64,000 bases of DNA from Bacteroidales bacterium. GTDB lineage: Bacteria > Bacteroidota > Bacteroidia > Bacteroidales > P3. Location: positions 124,001 through 188,000 of the forward strand of contig JAISGN010000008.1 in NCBI GenBank assembly GCA_031263015.1, given 5' to 3'. Under the pieces are notes generated by a model. The model was not told the origin of the DNA. It saw nothing but the letters and a program-made list of their open reading frames with translations, and made no database searches. Both the position numbers and the translations under genes were made by a program. Below, one piece after another: positions 25,806-33,925 of the stretch; position 1 is the first letter of the stretch; every line of letters starts with the position of its first letter.

Positions 25806-26374
25806 CCCGCAAACAACGCGTAGCAATAGCAGAGCCTTCTCTCATTATAAGAATGGGACTCTTTGCTCTGCTCAAACGATTCACCGCTTTGCCGATGGAA
25901 ATCTTTGAATTAAATCAAACGGAACATCTTGATAATTTACTCATACGCCACAAGCCTGACATCCTTATCATAAATCCGCTCTGTATTGACGCCAATCATC
26001 TTGCTCAATTAAAGAAAAATCCCAAGTTTTCGGGCATAAAATACATTGCAAACCAGACCTCAATGATGGATATCCGCCTTTTGAAGCAATATGACCAAAT
26101 AATAACCCTCTCAATGGAAGCAGAACAAATCAAAGACGTCCTTTCCAAACTCATACATAAGGATTCGGCGGACAGTCTTGCTCTTAGCGACAGAGAAAAG
26201 GACATTATAATTGCCGTAGCCGAAGGTTTGACCAACAAGATGATTGCTTCCAAACTCAACATATCAACGAACACCGTAATGACTCATCGCAAAAACATCA
26301 GCAACAAACTTAATATTCACTCACAGGCAGGTATTATTCTCTACGCAATTGCTAACAGGCTAATAGAATGCTGA
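25802..26374 (+). CDS. LuxR/NarL-type regulator with degenerate receiver
   Basis: A 190-residue regulator with a receiver-like domain (residues 1-115) and a C-terminal LuxR helix-turn-helix (about 125-185: LSDREKDIIIAVAEGLTNKMIASKLNISTNTVMTHRKNI). At the position of the phospho-accepting Asp (end of beta-3, ILIINP) there is Asn58, so ordinary phosphorylation by a histidine kinase is unlikely. It overlaps the hemerythrin-like gene by 4 bp, so the partner may provide the signal. No histidine kinase is adjacent. Confidence 0.88.
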   Translation: MTRKQRVAIAEPSLIIRMGLFALLKRFTALPMEIFELNQTEHLDNLLIRHKPDILIINPLCIDANHLAQLKKNPKFSGIKYIANQTSMMDIRLLKQYDQIITLSMEAEQIKDVLSKLIHKDSADSLALSDREKDIIIAVAEGLTNKMIASKLNISTNTVMTHRKNISNKLNIHSQAGIILYAIANRLIEC

Positions 26375-26407
26375 TCGGCTGCTGCCTTTCCTGTTTTGGA
26401 AAAAATG

Positions 26408-26415
26408 TACCTTTG
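26408..26415 (+). promoter_or_regulatory. -7 promoter box of rmuC-truA
   Basis: TACCTTTG then C, 28 bp before the rmuC ATG. Confidence 0.6.
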
Positions 26416-26443
26416 CATCATTAAATTATAATCAGATAACATT

Positions 26444-27778
26444 ATGACCATCCTTGCTTTTATTCTTTTAATATCTGCTTTTATTTTCGGCTTGCTTGCA
26501 GGCGGTGCGGCAATATGGCGTTTGAAACCGACCAAGACAGGTTTCACGCAGGAGGAGATTGATAAAAAATACATACCTCTTAATATCTATGAGCGGGAAC
26601 TGCTTAAGCGTGAAGAGGAATCTGCTCGGGCGGGAAAATTACAGGCAGAGCTTTCCGTAGCACAGGATAAGGTTGCTACTCTTCGGGCGGAAGTGGAAAA
26701 TATTCAGGCGACTTTCCGCAACGAATTCAAGAATCTTGCCAACGAAATAATGGAAGAAAAGAGCAAGAAGTTCGTTGAACTCAATGAAAAGAACATCGGC
26801 TCTATCCTTACGCCGCTTAAAGACCACATTGCGACCTTTGAAAAAAAGGTTGAGCAGACTTATGCCGCCGAAACAAGAGAAAAAGCCTCTCTTCGCACAG
26901 AATTGAAGCAGATAGCAGAGATAAACCGCAGCCTTAACGAGGAAGCACAACGATTAACTCAAGCCTTAAAGGGCGATAGCAAGGTTCAGGGCGACTGGGG
27001 TGAGGTTCAGTTAGAGATTTTGCTTGAAAAGAGCGGCTTGCAACGAGGTATCCATTTTCTGCAACAGCCTAACTACAAAACCGAAGAAGGTAACAACGTC
27101 CGCCCTGACTATATCATCAATCTGCCCGAAGGTAAGAATTTCGTTATTGACTGCAAGGTATCGTTAAAGGCTTATGAGCGATATTTCAATGCAGAGAACG
27201 AGATAGACAAAGTCAGGTTTCTTGACGAGCATCTGGCGTCTCTGCGGAATCATATCAACGAACTAAGCGATAAAAAGTACCATAAACTTTATGATATCAA
27301 CTCTCCCGATTTTGTATTCCTGTTTGTGCCGATTGAACCCGCACTTACCATTGCTTTTGTGCAGGATTCGGAACTTTATGATAAGGCTTTGCGGAAAAAT
27401 ATCATCCTTGTATCGTCCTCAACGCTGCTTGCCACAATGCGAACGGTTGCTTTCATCTGGCGAGCGGACGATCAAAAACGCCATGTGTTGGAAATAGCAA
27501 AAGAAAGCGGCGAACTATACGACAAATTCGTGGGTTTCTTGGAAAATCTTGAAGGTTTGGGAAAAGAAATGGACAAAGCAAAAGGTTATTATGTGGATTC
27601 AATGAAACAACTCTTCAATTCGCCGCAGAAAGGCACTACTTTAATAGGCAGAATTGAGAGAATAAAAAAATTAGGTGCGGCAGCAACCAAACAAATCCCT
27701 CAAAAATTCATTGACAGAGCAAATGACAACCTTTTAGAAGAAGATAACAATGCGCTATTTCCTACATCTGAATTATAA
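26444..27778 (+). CDS. rmuC: DNA recombination protein RmuC
   Basis: A 444-residue RmuC-family protein. It has an N-terminal membrane helix (about residues 2-25), a long coiled coil (about 45-180) and a nuclease-like C-terminal domain beginning KVQGDWGEVQLEILLEKSGL, with RPDYIINLPEGKNFVIDCKVSL giving the Asp...Asp-x-Lys pattern of the restriction-endonuclease fold. RmuC limits inversions at short inverted repeats in E. coli, which is of interest in a genome full of short inverted repeat units, though a link is speculation. It overlaps truA by 29 bp. Confidence 0.93.
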   Translation: MTILAFILLISAFIFGLLAGGAAIWRLKPTKTGFTQEEIDKKYIPLNIYERELLKREEESARAGKLQAELSVAQDKVATLRAEVENIQATFRNEFKNLANEIMEEKSKKFVELNEKNIGSILTPLKDHIATFEKKVEQTYAAETREKASLRTELKQIAEINRSLNEEAQRLTQALKGDSKVQGDWGEVQLEILLEKSGLQRGIHFLQQPNYKTEEGNNVRPDYIINLPEGKNFVIDCKVSLKAYERYFNAENEIDKVRFLDEHLASLRNHINELSDKKYHKLYDINSPDFVFLFVPIEPALTIAFVQDSELYDKALRKNIILVSSSTLLATMRTVAFIWRADDQKRHVLEIAKESGELYDKFVGFLENLEGLGKEMDKAKGYYVDSMKQLFNSPQKGTTLIGRIERIKKLGAAATKQIPQKFIDRANDNLLEEDNNALFPTSEL

Positions 27779-28499
27779 CGGGGCTGATTTCTTCGGCTGG
27801 CAAGTGCAGAAGAACAAGCCAAGCGTTGAACAGACGATAGAGAAAGCCCTTTCCCTTCTGCTCAATTGCGATATTGACATCACGGGATGCGGCAGGACGG
27901 ATACGGGAGTAAATGCCAGGAATTTTTATGCTCATTTTGACCACGCCGAACTTGATAAGACCGGGCTTCAAACCTTGATTCGCCGCCTTAATGCCTTTCT
28001 TCCGCAATCTATTCGCATATTTGATATTTTCAAAGTCAGGGATGATGCCCATGCTCGCTTTGATGCCGTCAGCCGAACCTACTCCTATCACGTCAGAACG
28101 GCAAAAAATCCGTTTGATTCCTTCTCTCTTTATTTTCCTTATTCGTTAGATACGGCTAAGATGAACGAAGCGGCGGCTCTTCTTTTGCATTACACGGATT
28201 TTACGTCCTTTGCCAAAGTCAATTCGCAGACCAAAACCAATCTTTGTCAGATAACGCAGGCACAATGGCAGCAAAACGGCGAACAAATCGTCTTTTTAAT
28301 AACCGCCAACCGCTTTCTCCGCAATATGGTACGGGCTATTGTCGGCACCTTGCTTGATGTGGGCAAAGGTAAAATGAGCCTTGACGAATTTGAAGCGGTC
28401 ATCAAGGCGAAGAATCGCTGCAAAGCCGGCACTTCTGTCAAGCCTAATGCACTCTTTTTGGAGCAAATAACTTATCCTTCCTCTGTTTTCCTACAATAA
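27750..28499 (+). CDS. truA: tRNA pseudouridine(38-40) synthase
   Basis: TruA converts uridines 38-40 of the tRNA anticodon arm. Seen are the N-terminal RYFLHLNYNGADFFGWQ, the catalytic-Asp motif GCGRTDTGVNA, and MVRAIVGTLLDVGKG near the C-terminus. Length 249 is normal. Its start lies within rmuC (29-bp overlap), so translation is coupled. A 21-bp repeat array starts at the last base of its stop codon. Confidence 0.96.
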   Translation: MRYFLHLNYNGADFFGWQVQKNKPSVEQTIEKALSLLLNCDIDITGCGRTDTGVNARNFYAHFDHAELDKTGLQTLIRRLNAFLPQSIRIFDIFKVRDDAHARFDAVSRTYSYHVRTAKNPFDSFSLYFPYSLDTAKMNEAAALLLHYTDFTSFAKVNSQTKTNLCQITQAQWQQNGEQIVFLITANRFLRNMVRAIVGTLLDVGKGKMSLDEFEAVIKAKNRCKAGTSVKPNALFLEQITYPSSVFLQ

Positions 28500-28666
28500 A
28501 ATAGCCTTTGCGCAGATGCAAGGCTTACATTGTTTTACCAAAAGGCTGTTTGGTGAAAATGAAACGCCGTTTTAGAAAAATGAAACAGCCTTTCGTTAAA
28601 ATAGAACAGCCTTTGGTTAAAACATAATTTAGGATTAATCTCCGTGTGAGGCACACCGACACGCAC
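28499..28666. repeat. 21-bp modular repeat array, 8 units, including the CA-rich element
   Basis: Units start at 28499 (last base of the truA stop), 28520, 28541, 28562, 28583, 28604, 28625 and 28646. The middle four have cores AAAGGCTGTTT, AAACGCCGTTT, AAACAGCCTTT and GAACAGCCTTT. The last two form the CA-rich element (ATTAATCTCCGTGTGAGG then CACACCGACACGCAC), also found at 35499 and 63682. Confidence 0.9.
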
Positions 28667-28682
28667 TTTGCTTAAAAAGATG

Positions 28683-28690
28683 TATTTTTG
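28683..28690 (+). promoter_or_regulatory. -7 promoter box of the PfkB kinase
   Basis: TATTTTTG then C, with TTTG 12 bp upstream; this TTTG is the edge of the CA-rich repeat element. Confidence 0.55.
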
Positions 28691-28706
28691 CAAACAAAAA
28701 ATTCGT

Positions 28707-29684
28707 ATGAATAAGAAAATATTATGCATAGGCAACGCTTTGGTGGATATAATCAAGGTTATGGACGATGATAAGGTGCTTTCCGCCTTCAATTTGCCCA
28801 AAGGAAGTATGCAATTGATTGATTTCGATACCCGCAAACGCTTTATGGATGCCACCAAAGGCTATTCCGAAACAATGGTAAGCGGTGGTTCGGCTGCCAA
28901 TACGGCGAATGCGCTGGCTAATCTCGGCATTGAGGTTGGTTATATCGGCATGGTGGGCAGCGATAGCTTGGGTGAGTTTTATGTTAGCGATATGCACCGC
29001 AACAAAATAAAGACTCAGGTCTTTAAATCCGACAAACAAGGCACGGGAACGGCTCTTACCCTCGTCAGTAGCGATGGAGAGCGCACTTTTGCAACGTATC
29101 TTGGGGCTGCAACCGAACTTTCTGCCGATATTCTCTTGCAGGAATATTTTGTAGGCTACGATTATGTTCATATAGAGGGCTATCTGATTAGCAATCGCAG
29201 GTTGATGGAGGCTATTTTCAAGTTTGCAGAAAATATTGGTGCAAAAATATCTTTGGATTTGGCGTCTTATAATGTTGTAGAGGAGAATTCGGAGTTTCTG
29301 AACGACCTTTGCCAGCGTTGTAACATAATTTTCGCCAACGAAGATGAGGCAACGGCATTCACAGGGCTTGAAGCGGAAAAAGCAGTTGAGGAAATAGCAA
29401 AATATTCCGACATTGCAATTGTTAAAATCGGTGCAAAAGGCTCACTAATCTCTGATGGCAAAGTTGTGAAAGTTGATGCCGAGCCGTCCAAACAAACTCT
29501 TGACACCACAGGAGCAGGAGATGTGTATGCGGGAGGCTTTCTTGCGGCGTTGATGCAGGGCAAGACATTAAGCGAATGCGGTAAGTGGGGGTCAATAACG
29601 GCAGGCAATGTGATAGAAGTTCTCGGCACGAAAATGGATGCCGACAGATGGACGGCAATACGACAAGAAATCGCTGCCTTATAA
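28707..29684 (+). CDS. PfkB-family carbohydrate/adenosine kinase
   Basis: A 325-residue ribokinase-fold kinase. The N-terminus MNKKILCIGNALVDI and the SGGSAANTANALANLG segment are the first PfkB signature, and DTTGAGDVYAGGFLAAL is the second, with the catalytic Asp and anion hole. The pattern 'MDATKGYSETMVSGGSAANT' is like adenosine kinase-type members common in Bacteroidetes, but the substrate could be another nucleoside or sugar. The ATG at 28668 is rejected because the promoter box lies between it and the chosen start. Confidence 0.9.
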   Translation: MNKKILCIGNALVDIIKVMDDDKVLSAFNLPKGSMQLIDFDTRKRFMDATKGYSETMVSGGSAANTANALANLGIEVGYIGMVGSDSLGEFYVSDMHRNKIKTQVFKSDKQGTGTALTLVSSDGERTFATYLGAATELSADILLQEYFVGYDYVHIEGYLISNRRLMEAIFKFAENIGAKISLDLASYNVVEENSEFLNDLCQRCNIIFANEDEATAFTGLEAEKAVEEIAKYSDIAIVKIGAKGSLISDGKVVKVDAEPSKQTLDTTGAGDVYAGGFLAALMQGKTLSECGKWGSITAGNVIEVLGTKMDADRWTAIRQEIAAL

Positions 29685-29720
29685 AGTTTTTGCACAGCGA
29701 AAGGCTGTTTTAGAAAAATA
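29679..29720. repeat. 21-bp repeat, 2 units after the PfkB kinase
   Basis: A clear unit at 29700 (AAAGGCTGTTT + TAGAAAAATA); the 21 bp before it, from 29679 (spanning the stop codon), end in CACAGCG and are a weak match. Confidence 0.65.
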
Positions 29721-29725
29721 AGTTG

Positions 29726-29733
29726 TAACTTTG
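29726..29733 (+). promoter_or_regulatory. -7 promoter box of the PepSY-like lipoprotein
   Basis: TAACTTTG, 46 bp before the ATG. Confidence 0.55.
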
Positions 29734-29778
29734 TTGTCTCAAAATGAGATAATTTAATGTTCTAACATACATAAAAAA

Positions 29779-30246
29779 ATGAAAAAAGCAATAATATTAG
29801 CATGTTGTGTGGCTTTGGTTGCTGCATGCGGCACTACAAAAAAATCTTCCTACCCTGTGGTAGATGAAAGAAACGTTCCCGAAAAGTTTGTTAAAGATTT
29901 CAAAAAGCAGAAACCTGGTGTTGAACAAGTGAAATGGGAAAAGATTGATTCCCTTACTTACAGAGCAAACTTCGCTTCAAAGGGAAATCAGATGAGAATG
30001 GTATTCACAAACGCTGCTGTCTTGTCTTCGTGGATTATTCCTTTGGAATATTGCGAGAATATCAAGTCTTATGTTCATGATGTCTATGGAGGATATAAGA
30101 TAAACGAGGTTTTGCTGTCGGAACTTGACAGAAAAAAGAAGGTTTACATCGTTACAATCAGCAAAGGTAAGAATGTGCGTCAGTTAGAGTTTGATTTAAC
30201 TCAACAATTCGTCAAAGAATTAACGCCGAACGAACCAACAAAATAA
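29779..30246 (+). CDS. PepSY-like lipoprotein
   Basis: A 155-residue secreted lipoprotein: signal peptide with lipobox LVAAC (Cys17), then a single domain (PEKFVKDFKKQKPGVEQVKWEK...) that fits the putative PepSY-like, beta-lactamase-inhibitor-like fold frequent in Bacteroidales exported proteins. Function unknown; such domains may bind proteins or inhibit proteases. Its TAA stop abuts the TAA of the convergent omega-amidase gene with no base between them. Confidence 0.75.
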   Translation: MKKAIILACCVALVAACGTTKKSSYPVVDERNVPEKFVKDFKKQKPGVEQVKWEKIDSLTYRANFASKGNQMRMVFTNAAVLSSWIIPLEYCENIKSYVHDVYGGYKINEVLLSELDRKKKVYIVTISKGKNVRQLEFDLTQQFVKELTPNEPTK

Positions 30247-31008
30247 TTATTCCCAGTCCCGCCATACGGGAAAGGCATTGCGAAAACGAAGGAGTTGCTC
30301 TCTGTCCAATGAACAGAAGACAAGTTCTTCGTTTTTGTCGTTTGCAGCGGCTACAACCTTGCCTTTGAAATCCAAAACCGCAGAATGTCCGCTGTAAATC
30401 AAGCCTGACGCATCTGTTCCGCAGCGATTGACTCCTGCAACAAAGGATTGATTTTCTATTGCACGGCTTGCCAGCAATGTATCAAAGGCATGGATTCGTG
30501 AATCAACCCATGAGGACGGGCAAATCAGCAAATCATAATCCAAAACGCCGTCTCTGTTGATGTTTTGCACCCAAGAACCGAAGCGAATGTCATAACAGGT
30601 TATCAAACGTATGTTCCAATTCTTGTAATTAAGCGTCAGCCGCTTTGAACCCGCAGTCAGCAATTTTGATTCTTCACTTATGGAGAATAAATGGTGCTTA
30701 TCGTAATGTTTAATGCTCAAATCAGGATAAACAAAGTAAGAACGGTTAAAATATTTTCCGCCCTCCTCAGTCAGAATGCTGCCACAGACTGCCGTCTTAT
30801 GTGCTTCGGCAATATTTTTCATAAATTCCAGCCCGATGTTTGCCCATTTTGCCATAGCAGTATCAAAGGTGAAGCCGGTAAGAAACATTTCCGGGAATAT
30901 CAAAAGGTCTGTTGTCGGATTGAGATTTCTTAATATTTTGCTGTAACGGGCAATGTTTTCTTCAACTTGGTTTTCTATTGTATCGGCTTGAAACATCGTG
31001 ATATTCAT
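30247..31008 (-). CDS. Nitrilase-superfamily omega-amidase
   Basis: A 253-residue carbon-nitrogen hydrolase. The catalytic triad is visible as Glu in LLIFPEMFLTG, Lys in YDKHHLF and Cys in LITCYDIRFG. The overall pattern and the C-terminal FPVWRDWE resemble YafV/omega-amidase, which hydrolyses alpha-ketoglutaramate and other omega-amides during methionine salvage or glutamine metabolism. The reading frame continues upstream to 31188, into tRNA-Leu, but these extra 60 residues are the translated 21-bp leader repeat and unrelated sequence; the start MNITMFQAD at 31008 fits the family. Confidence 0.88.
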   Translation of the reverse strand: MNITMFQADTIENQVEENIARYSKILRNLNPTTDLLIFPEMFLTGFTFDTAMAKWANIGLEFMKNIAEAHKTAVCGSILTEEGGKYFNRSYFVYPDLSIKHYDKHHLFSISEESKLLTAGSKRLTLNYKNWNIRLITCYDIRFGSWVQNINRDGVLDYDLLICPSSWVDSRIHAFDTLLASRAIENQSFVAGVNRCGTDASGLIYSGHSAVLDFKGKVVAAANDKNEELVFCSLDREQLLRFRNAFPVWRDWE

Positions 31009-31090
31009 CTTTGATTCCATTTTATTTATCTTTGATTCCATTTTATTTATCCTTGATTTGGTGATATCCATCCTTGCTTTGGTTATTTTT
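31007..31090. repeat. Four-copy 21-bp tandem repeat in the omega-amidase leader
   Basis: Copies at 31007, 31028, 31049 and 31070. The first two are identical (ATCTTTGATTCCATTTTATT plus T); the other two begin ATCCTTG and have diverged. They fill the 5' leader between the start codon and the promoter box. Not related in sequence to the AAA-N5-TTT family but identical in period. Confidence 0.88.
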
Positions 31091-31094
31091 ATTG

Positions 31095-31102
31095 CAAAGA
31101 TA
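31095..31102 (-). promoter_or_regulatory. -7 promoter box of the omega-amidase
   Basis: Minus-strand TATCTTTG then C, giving a leader of about 80 nt composed of the 21-bp repeats. Confidence 0.55.
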
Positions 31103-31137
31103 CGTTTTTTCTTGCTTCGGTTTTGTGAAAAATGTTG

Positions 31138-31145
31138 TACTTTTG
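31138..31145 (+). promoter_or_regulatory. -7 promoter box of tRNA-Leu and the histidine kinase
   Basis: TACTTTTG with TTTG 12 bp upstream, 18 bp before the tRNA. Confidence 0.6.
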
Positions 31146-31162
31146 TGGTCGGAAAATCAAAT

Positions 31163-31246
31163 GCCCAAGTGGTGGAATTGGTAGACACGCTACTCTCAGA
31201 AGGTAGTGTCCGTTCGGACGTGCAAGTTCAAGTCTTGTCTTGGGTA
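31163..31246 (+). tRNA. tRNA-Leu (anticodon CAG)
   Basis: The acceptor stem GCCCAAG pairs with CTTGGGT (one G-U), with discriminator A at 31246. The anticodon arm is CTACT-CTCAGAA-GGTAG, the variable arm is long (TCCGTTCGGACG) as in Leu/Ser tRNAs, and the T-arm is GCAAG-TTCAAGT-CTTGT. CCA is not encoded. The ATG of the next gene begins two bases after the discriminator base. Confidence 0.95.
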
Positions 31247-31247
31247 C

Positions 31248-32747
31248 ATGAAAATTTCTTTGCATCAATCGCGGGTAAAATGGGTGCTTTTAGCGGTAGG
31301 CTTCCTTGTTATAATGCTGTTCTTACTTCAATTAAACTCTATGATTACAACTTTGAAGCAGGAAGAACAGCGGAAAGTAAAATTATGGGCACAAAGCGTT
31401 GTGAGGAAAGCAGAACTTGTGGCGAAGACTGATGAGTTCTTTGCCAAGGTAACGGCGGAAGAAAAGAGCAGATTGGAGAAATTCGTAACTGCAAGCAAGA
31501 AACTCATCAATCAACCGCTCAATAGCAACATCAATAATGAGTATCAAAAGTATTTAAATGAGATAGAAACCATCCCAATCATCATTACCGATGAACAAAA
31601 CCGCATTCAAAATTATCAGCACATTGATATACCGCAAGGAAAAGAGTTCATGGATTCGTCAAGTCTGTTTTCAAGATTTTATTATAATAAACCATTGGAA
31701 TATGAGACCTTTGGAATGAGGTTCAGGCTTTATTATATGGAATCGGAAATGTATTCGGATTTGCGCAAAGTACTTAACAACTTCATAGAATCTTTTTTGA
31801 CGGAGGTAACTCAAAATTCCGTTTTCGTACCTGTTATCATTACCGATTCGACTCGTCATAAGGTTATAGGTTATGGCAACATTGACAAAACGCAAATCAA
31901 CGATGCCAATCTTAAAAAGACACTTGAACAAATGGAAAGTGCCAATTCGCCAATACCGATTCTGCTTCCGGAAAATCATAAAGCCATAATATTTTATGAG
32001 AAATCTTCTTTTGTTACCGCCTTACAATATTACCCGATGATTTATATTGGTATCACGCTGCTGTTTGTTTTCATCGGTTTCTGGTTGTTTCGCACTATGA
32101 AACGCTCTGAGCAAGATACGATATGGGTATCAATGAGTAAGGAAACGGCTCATCAACTTGGTACGCCAATCTCTTCATTAAACGCATGGATTGCTTACCT
32201 TGCGGAGGATGAAAGCAACAAAAGCGTATGCGAGGAGTTGGAAAAAGATGTCAATCGCCTGACAATAATCACTCAAAGGTTCTCAAAAATCGGCTCAATG
32301 CCCGTTTTGGAACGACAAAATATGGCTTCGGTGATTGAAGAGGCTGTAACATATCTTGCAAATCGCTCTTCAAAAAAAGTTAAGTTTGAAATAAATCTGC
32401 AAAACGACATTTACGCCTGCCTAAACAAGCATCTGTTTGAATGGACGCTTGAAAACCTGTGCAAGAACGCTATTGATGCGATGAGCGGAGTTGGTTCCAT
32501 CACGCTGGACCTAACTACCGACCAACGCAATGTTTATTTGGACATCACAGACACAGGGAAGGGAATAGCAAAGCGTGATTTCAAAAAAATATTTCAGCCC
32601 GGTTTCACCACAAAATCAAGAGGCTGGGGCTTGGGACTTTCTCTTGCCAAACGGATAATAAAAGATTATCATTGCGGACGCATCTTCGTTAAGCAGTCTC
32701 AGCAAAACAAGGGGACAACATTTCGTATTGTCTTAAAGAAAGCCTAA
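31248..32747 (+). CDS. Membrane sensor histidine kinase
   Basis: A 499-residue kinase with a first membrane helix at about residues 10-33, an extracytoplasmic sensor region to about 265, a second helix (YIGITLLFVFIGFWLF), and a cytoplasmic kinase core. The H-box is KETAHQLGTPISSLNAW (His near residue 302), the N-box ENLCKNAIDAM, G1 DTGKGIAKRD, and G2 GWGLGLSLAKRI. No response regulator is adjacent. The frame runs back into tRNA-Leu, but the first ATG outside it (31248) gives a normal membrane anchor. hemW follows directly, its ATG right after the TAA, so the two are translated in tandem. Confidence 0.92.
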   Translation: MKISLHQSRVKWVLLAVGFLVIMLFLLQLNSMITTLKQEEQRKVKLWAQSVVRKAELVAKTDEFFAKVTAEEKSRLEKFVTASKKLINQPLNSNINNEYQKYLNEIETIPIIITDEQNRIQNYQHIDIPQGKEFMDSSSLFSRFYYNKPLEYETFGMRFRLYYMESEMYSDLRKVLNNFIESFLTEVTQNSVFVPVIITDSTRHKVIGYGNIDKTQINDANLKKTLEQMESANSPIPILLPENHKAIIFYEKSSFVTALQYYPMIYIGITLLFVFIGFWLFRTMKRSEQDTIWVSMSKETAHQLGTPISSLNAWIAYLAEDESNKSVCEELEKDVNRLTIITQRFSKIGSMPVLERQNMASVIEEAVTYLANRSSKKVKFEINLQNDIYACLNKHLFEWTLENLCKNAIDAMSGVGSITLDLTTDQRNVYLDITDTGKGIAKRDFKKIFQPGFTTKSRGWGLGLSLAKRIIKDYHCGRIFVKQSQQNKGTTFRIVLKKA

Positions 32748-33857
32748 ATGTCAGGACTATATCTTCATATCCCTTTCTGCAAACGCCGCTGCATTTATTG
32801 CGACTTTTATTCCAGTGCCTCAAAATCTGTTTCCGACACCTACATATCAAGGTTGATTGAGGAGTTGCATTATAAGCGGTCGTTCATATCCGATAAGGCG
32901 ACAACGTTGTATGTCGGCGGCGGCACGCCTTCTCTTTTGACGTTATCGCAAGTTGATAAGATTCTGACCGAATCAGATAAGATTTTTCCGTTATCAGCGA
33001 TGAGTGAAATAACATTTGAGAGTAATCCCGATGATTTGACGTTTGATTATCTCAAAGGCTTGAAAGATTTGGGTATAAACAGACTTTCCATTGGTATTCA
33101 GAGCTTTGATGATGATTATTTGCACCTTTTATCTCGCCGTCATAATGCTTTGCAGGCTCAAAACAGCGTTTGGGATGCCAACAAAGCAGGTTTTGACAAC
33201 ATAAGCATTGATTTGATGTTTGCCTTGCCTGATATGACGCTCGCACAATGGGAGAAGACTCTGGCGAAAGCCGTTTTGCTGCCCGTGAAACATATTTCCG
33301 CTTATTTATTGTCGCAAGAGCCTGACACAATGCTTGATACTATGGTCGCCAAAGGCTTAATCGCTATGCCGAAAGAAGACCTTGCTTTGACGCAGTTTGA
33401 TTTCACGGAAGATTTTTTGCGAAATCATCAATTTATTCATTACGAAACATCGTCTTATTGCAAACAAGGATGGGAATCAAAGCACAATTCAAACTACTGG
33501 AAACGTGTTCCGTATCTCGGACTTGGGGCTTCGGCTCATTCTTATAACGGAACGATGCGGCAATGGAATGTTTCAAATTTGCGGGACTACATTTCAATGC
33601 CTTTAAGTGAGATTTCGCAGTCCGAAACCCTTACTCTAAGGCAGCAATATGAGGAATATATAATGTTGTCGCTGAGAACAATGGCGGGAATTGACGTTTC
33701 GGTGATTCGGAATGAGTTTCCAACGTTTTATAAGCCTTTTTCACAGCAGGCAGAGCGGCAAATATCACTCGGAAATCTCTGTCGGCAGGGCACTAATCTT
33801 GTTCCCACACGGCAAGGGCAGCATTTGCTGAATTTAATCATTGTTTCGCTGCTCTGA
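32748..33857 (+). CDS. hemW: Radical SAM heme chaperone HemW
   Basis: A 369-residue HemW (HemN-like) protein. The radical-SAM cluster motif is CKRRCIYCDF (CxxxCxxC), and the SAM motif is VGGGTPSLL. Other HemW features are RLSIGIQSFDD, ISIDLMFALPDMT and YLGLGASAHSY. HemW proteins bind heme for delivery to respiratory enzymes and lack true coproporphyrinogen oxidase activity; the short N-terminus before CxxxC fits HemW and not HemN. It follows the histidine kinase without a gap. Confidence 0.92.
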   Translation: MSGLYLHIPFCKRRCIYCDFYSSASKSVSDTYISRLIEELHYKRSFISDKATTLYVGGGTPSLLTLSQVDKILTESDKIFPLSAMSEITFESNPDDLTFDYLKGLKDLGINRLSIGIQSFDDDYLHLLSRRHNALQAQNSVWDANKAGFDNISIDLMFALPDMTLAQWEKTLAKAVLLPVKHISAYLLSQEPDTMLDTMVAKGLIAMPKEDLALTQFDFTEDFLRNHQFIHYETSSYCKQGWESKHNSNYWKRVPYLGLGASAHSYNGTMRQWNVSNLRDYISMPLSEISQSETLTLRQQYEEYIMLSLRTMAGIDVSVIRNEFPTFYKPFSQQAERQISLGNLCRQGTNLVPTRQGQHLLNLIIVSLL

Positions 33858-33877
33858 AATCAAGTAAGAATCGCACC

Positions 33878-33922
33878 AAACGCCCTTTTGGAAAATTTAA
33901 AGCAGCCCTTGTTAAATAAATC
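33878..33922. repeat. 21-bp repeat, two diverged units
   Basis: AAACGCCCTTTT at 33878 and AAAGCAGCCCTTG about 21 bp later, in the short gap after hemW. Confidence 0.6.
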
Positions 33923-33925
33923 CTT

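Noticed and set aside
31009-31188. 60-residue N-terminal extension of the omega-amidase
   Set aside because: It crosses the promoter box and the tRNA-Leu gene, and is largely the translated 21-bp leader repeat. The family start is at 31008.
31206-31247. Histidine kinase start within tRNA-Leu
   Set aside because: The first 14 codons are tRNA sequence; the ATG right after the tRNA gives a normal membrane-anchored N-terminus.
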